Source: Clostridia bacterium
GTDB taxonomy: Bacteria; Bacillota; Clostridia; Oscillospirales; CAG-382
DNA: 7,322 nucleotides
Direction: 5' to 3'
Assembly: GCA_017959195.1 (NCBI GenBank)
Contig: JAGDBE010000110.1
Location: forward strand, 1-7,322
Under the pieces are notes generated by a model that worked only from the letters and a program-made list of their open reading frames with translations, did not search any database and was not told the DNA's origin. The position numbers were made by a program, and so were the translations under genes. Shown piece by piece: positions 6,292 through 7,322 of this stretch (within the stretch, counting starts at the first letter, position 1; each line of letters begins with the position of its first letter).

Positions 6292-7322
6292 ATGTCAGTA
6301 AAAGTTGCTATTAACGGCTTCGGCCGTATAGGCCGTCTTGCTTTCCGCCAGATGTTCGGCGCAGACGGATACGAGGTTGTTGCGATTAACGACCTTACAA
6401 GCCCCAAAATGCTTGCACACCTTCTCAAGTACGACACCGCCCAGGGCAATTCCGCCGCTATGGGACACGTTGTTACTTCGACTGAACCGGTTCTCGCAGA
6501 AGACGGCAAAACGATTCTCGAAAACGGTTCAATCACTGTTGACGGCAAGAAAATCACAATTTACGCTATGCCCAACGCCGCAGATCTTCCGTGGGGACAG
6601 ATCGGTGTTGACGTCGTTCTCGAATGCACGGGCTTCTACTGCTCGAAAGACAAGTCGATGGCTCACATCAATGCAGGCGCGAAGAAAGTCGTAATTTCCG
6701 CTCCCGCGGGCAACGACCTTCCCACCATCGTTTACAGCGTAAACGAAAAGACTCTTACAAAAGACGACAAAATCATCTCTGCGGCTTCCTGCACGACAAA
6801 CTGCCTCGCTCCCATGGCTAAAACGCTCAATGATTACGCTCCCATTCTCAGCGGCATCATGACGACGGTTCACGCTTACACGGGCGACCAGATGGTTCTC
6901 GACGGTCCTCACAGAAAGGGCGACCTCAGACGCGCAAGAGCAGCGGCTCAGAACATAGTTCCCAACTCGACGGGTGCTGCAAAGGCAATAGGCCTCGTTA
7001 TCCCCGAACTCAACGGCAAGCTCATCGGCTCCGCGCAGAGAGTTCCTACCTGCACAGGCTCCACAACGATTCTCGTTGCAGTTGTTAAAGGCAAGGACAT
7101 CACTCCCGCCGGCATCAACGCAGCAATGAAGGCAGCCGCAAACGACTCCTTCGGATACAACGAAGATATGATAGTTTCGAGCGACGTTATCGGCATGAGA
7201 TTCGGTACTCTCTTTGACGCAAATCAGACTATGGTAACAAAGATTGACGACGACACTTATCATGTACAGGTTGTTTCGTGTTATGACAACGAAAACTCCT
7301 ACACAAGCCAGATGGTTCGCAC
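6292..7322 (+). CDS. gap: Glyceraldehyde-3-phosphate dehydrogenase, phosphorylating (3' end cut off)
   Basis: Glycolytic enzyme converting glyceraldehyde-3-phosphate, NAD and phosphate to 1,3-bisphosphoglycerate and NADH in the cytoplasm. The window holds 343 codons with no stop; the usual continuation after SYTSQMVRT suggests only about a dozen residues are missing. Visible are the Rossmann motif INGFGRIGR (7-15), D34, which favours NAD over NADP, ASCTTNC with catalytic C167, HAYTGDQ with general base H194, the S-loop region ending in NIVPNSTGAAKAIG, and YDNE (331-334), whose N333 contacts nicotinamide. The catalytic Cys falls about 17 residues later than in E. coli, partly from a longer loop around 60-85. 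Cysteines occur at 117, 254 and 330, where I recall Thr, Pro and Trp in relatives. GGAGG (6279-6283) lies 8 nt before ATG 6292. Frequent GTT, GCT and CTC/CTT codons fit high expression. Confidence 0.97.
   Translation, partial: MSVKVAINGFGRIGRLAFRQMFGADGYEVVAINDLTSPKMLAHLLKYDTAQGNSAAMGHVVTSTEPVLAEDGKTILENGSITVDGKKITIYAMPNAADLPWGQIGVDVVLECTGFYCSKDKSMAHINAGAKKVVISAPAGNDLPTIVYSVNEKTLTKDDKIISAASCTTNCLAPMAKTLNDYAPILSGIMTTVHAYTGDQMVLDGPHRKGDLRRARAAAQNIVPNSTGAAKAIGLVIPELNGKLIGSAQRVPTCTGSTTILVAVVKGKDITPAGINAAMKAAANDSFGYNEDMIVSSDVIGMRFGTLFDANQTMVTKIDDDTYHVQVVSCYDNENSYTSQMVR

Noticed and set aside
6529..7263. Long open frame on the - strand (244 codons) opposite gap
   Set aside because: It lies antisense to a strongly conserved GAPDH frame. 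Its translation is Cys/Val/Arg-rich with no recognisable motif, and it is explained by codon bias of the + strand gene.
1..7322. CRISPR array, insertion sequence, phage or defence genes, tRNA or rRNA genes
   Set aside because: Nearly all sequence is accounted for by conserved housekeeping genes. No spaced direct repeats, transposase motifs, terminal inverted repeats or cloverleaf-like sequences were found in the gaps.

Overview
The window reads as chromosomal housekeeping DNA from a low-to-mid GC Gram-positive anaerobe of the class Clostridia (Bacillota), plausibly an Oscillospirales/Ruminococcaceae-type gut bacterium. The basis is protein style: a Mini-III RNase next to cysS, a MetRS with a fused C-terminal tRNA-binding domain, a YmfI-like SDR, a peptidyl-tRNA hydrolase with a short N-terminal extension, and a GAPDH with the ending YDNENSYTSQMVR. 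Strong AGGAG-type ribosome sites precede most, but not all, genes. This placement is an inference from memory of these families; no search was run. All genes lie on the + strand.

Layout. Positions 1-45 are the last codons of an unidentified upstream gene. A tightly packed run follows: cysS (48-1472), mrnC (1457-1891, overlapping cysS), pth (1893-2522, 1-nt gap), then metG (2564-4534) after a 41-bp gap. Between metG and tatD (4585-5394) is a 50-bp gap almost filled by a strong GC-rich hairpin with a short T-run ending 3 nt before the tatD ATG. An SDR gene (5391-6122) overlaps tatD by ATGA. Positions 6123-6291 are an AT-rich, 169-bp control region with a weak terminator-like hairpin, nested dyads including a Rex-like site, and a good sigma-A-type promoter. 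The last gene is gap (glyceraldehyde-3-phosphate dehydrogenase, 6292-7322), cut by the window end about a dozen codons before its expected stop.

How the genes fit together. cysS and metG charge the two sulfur-amino-acid tRNAs, Mini-III matures 23S rRNA, and Pth recycles peptidyl-tRNA. The SDR resembles B. subtilis YmfI, which completes the modification of elongation factor P. The block therefore looks like a translation-themed operon, with the metal-dependent nuclease TatD as the usual partner of metG. gap looks like a separate, strongly expressed glycolytic unit with its own promoter and possible redox (Rex) control.

I see no mobile elements, CRISPR, tRNA or rRNA, and no clear sign of horizontal transfer. 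I found no undescribed multi-gene system. The most interesting points are the hairpin placed where the tatD ribosome site should be, the YmfI-like enzyme in a translation operon, the structured gap operator region, and unusual cysteines in GAPDH.
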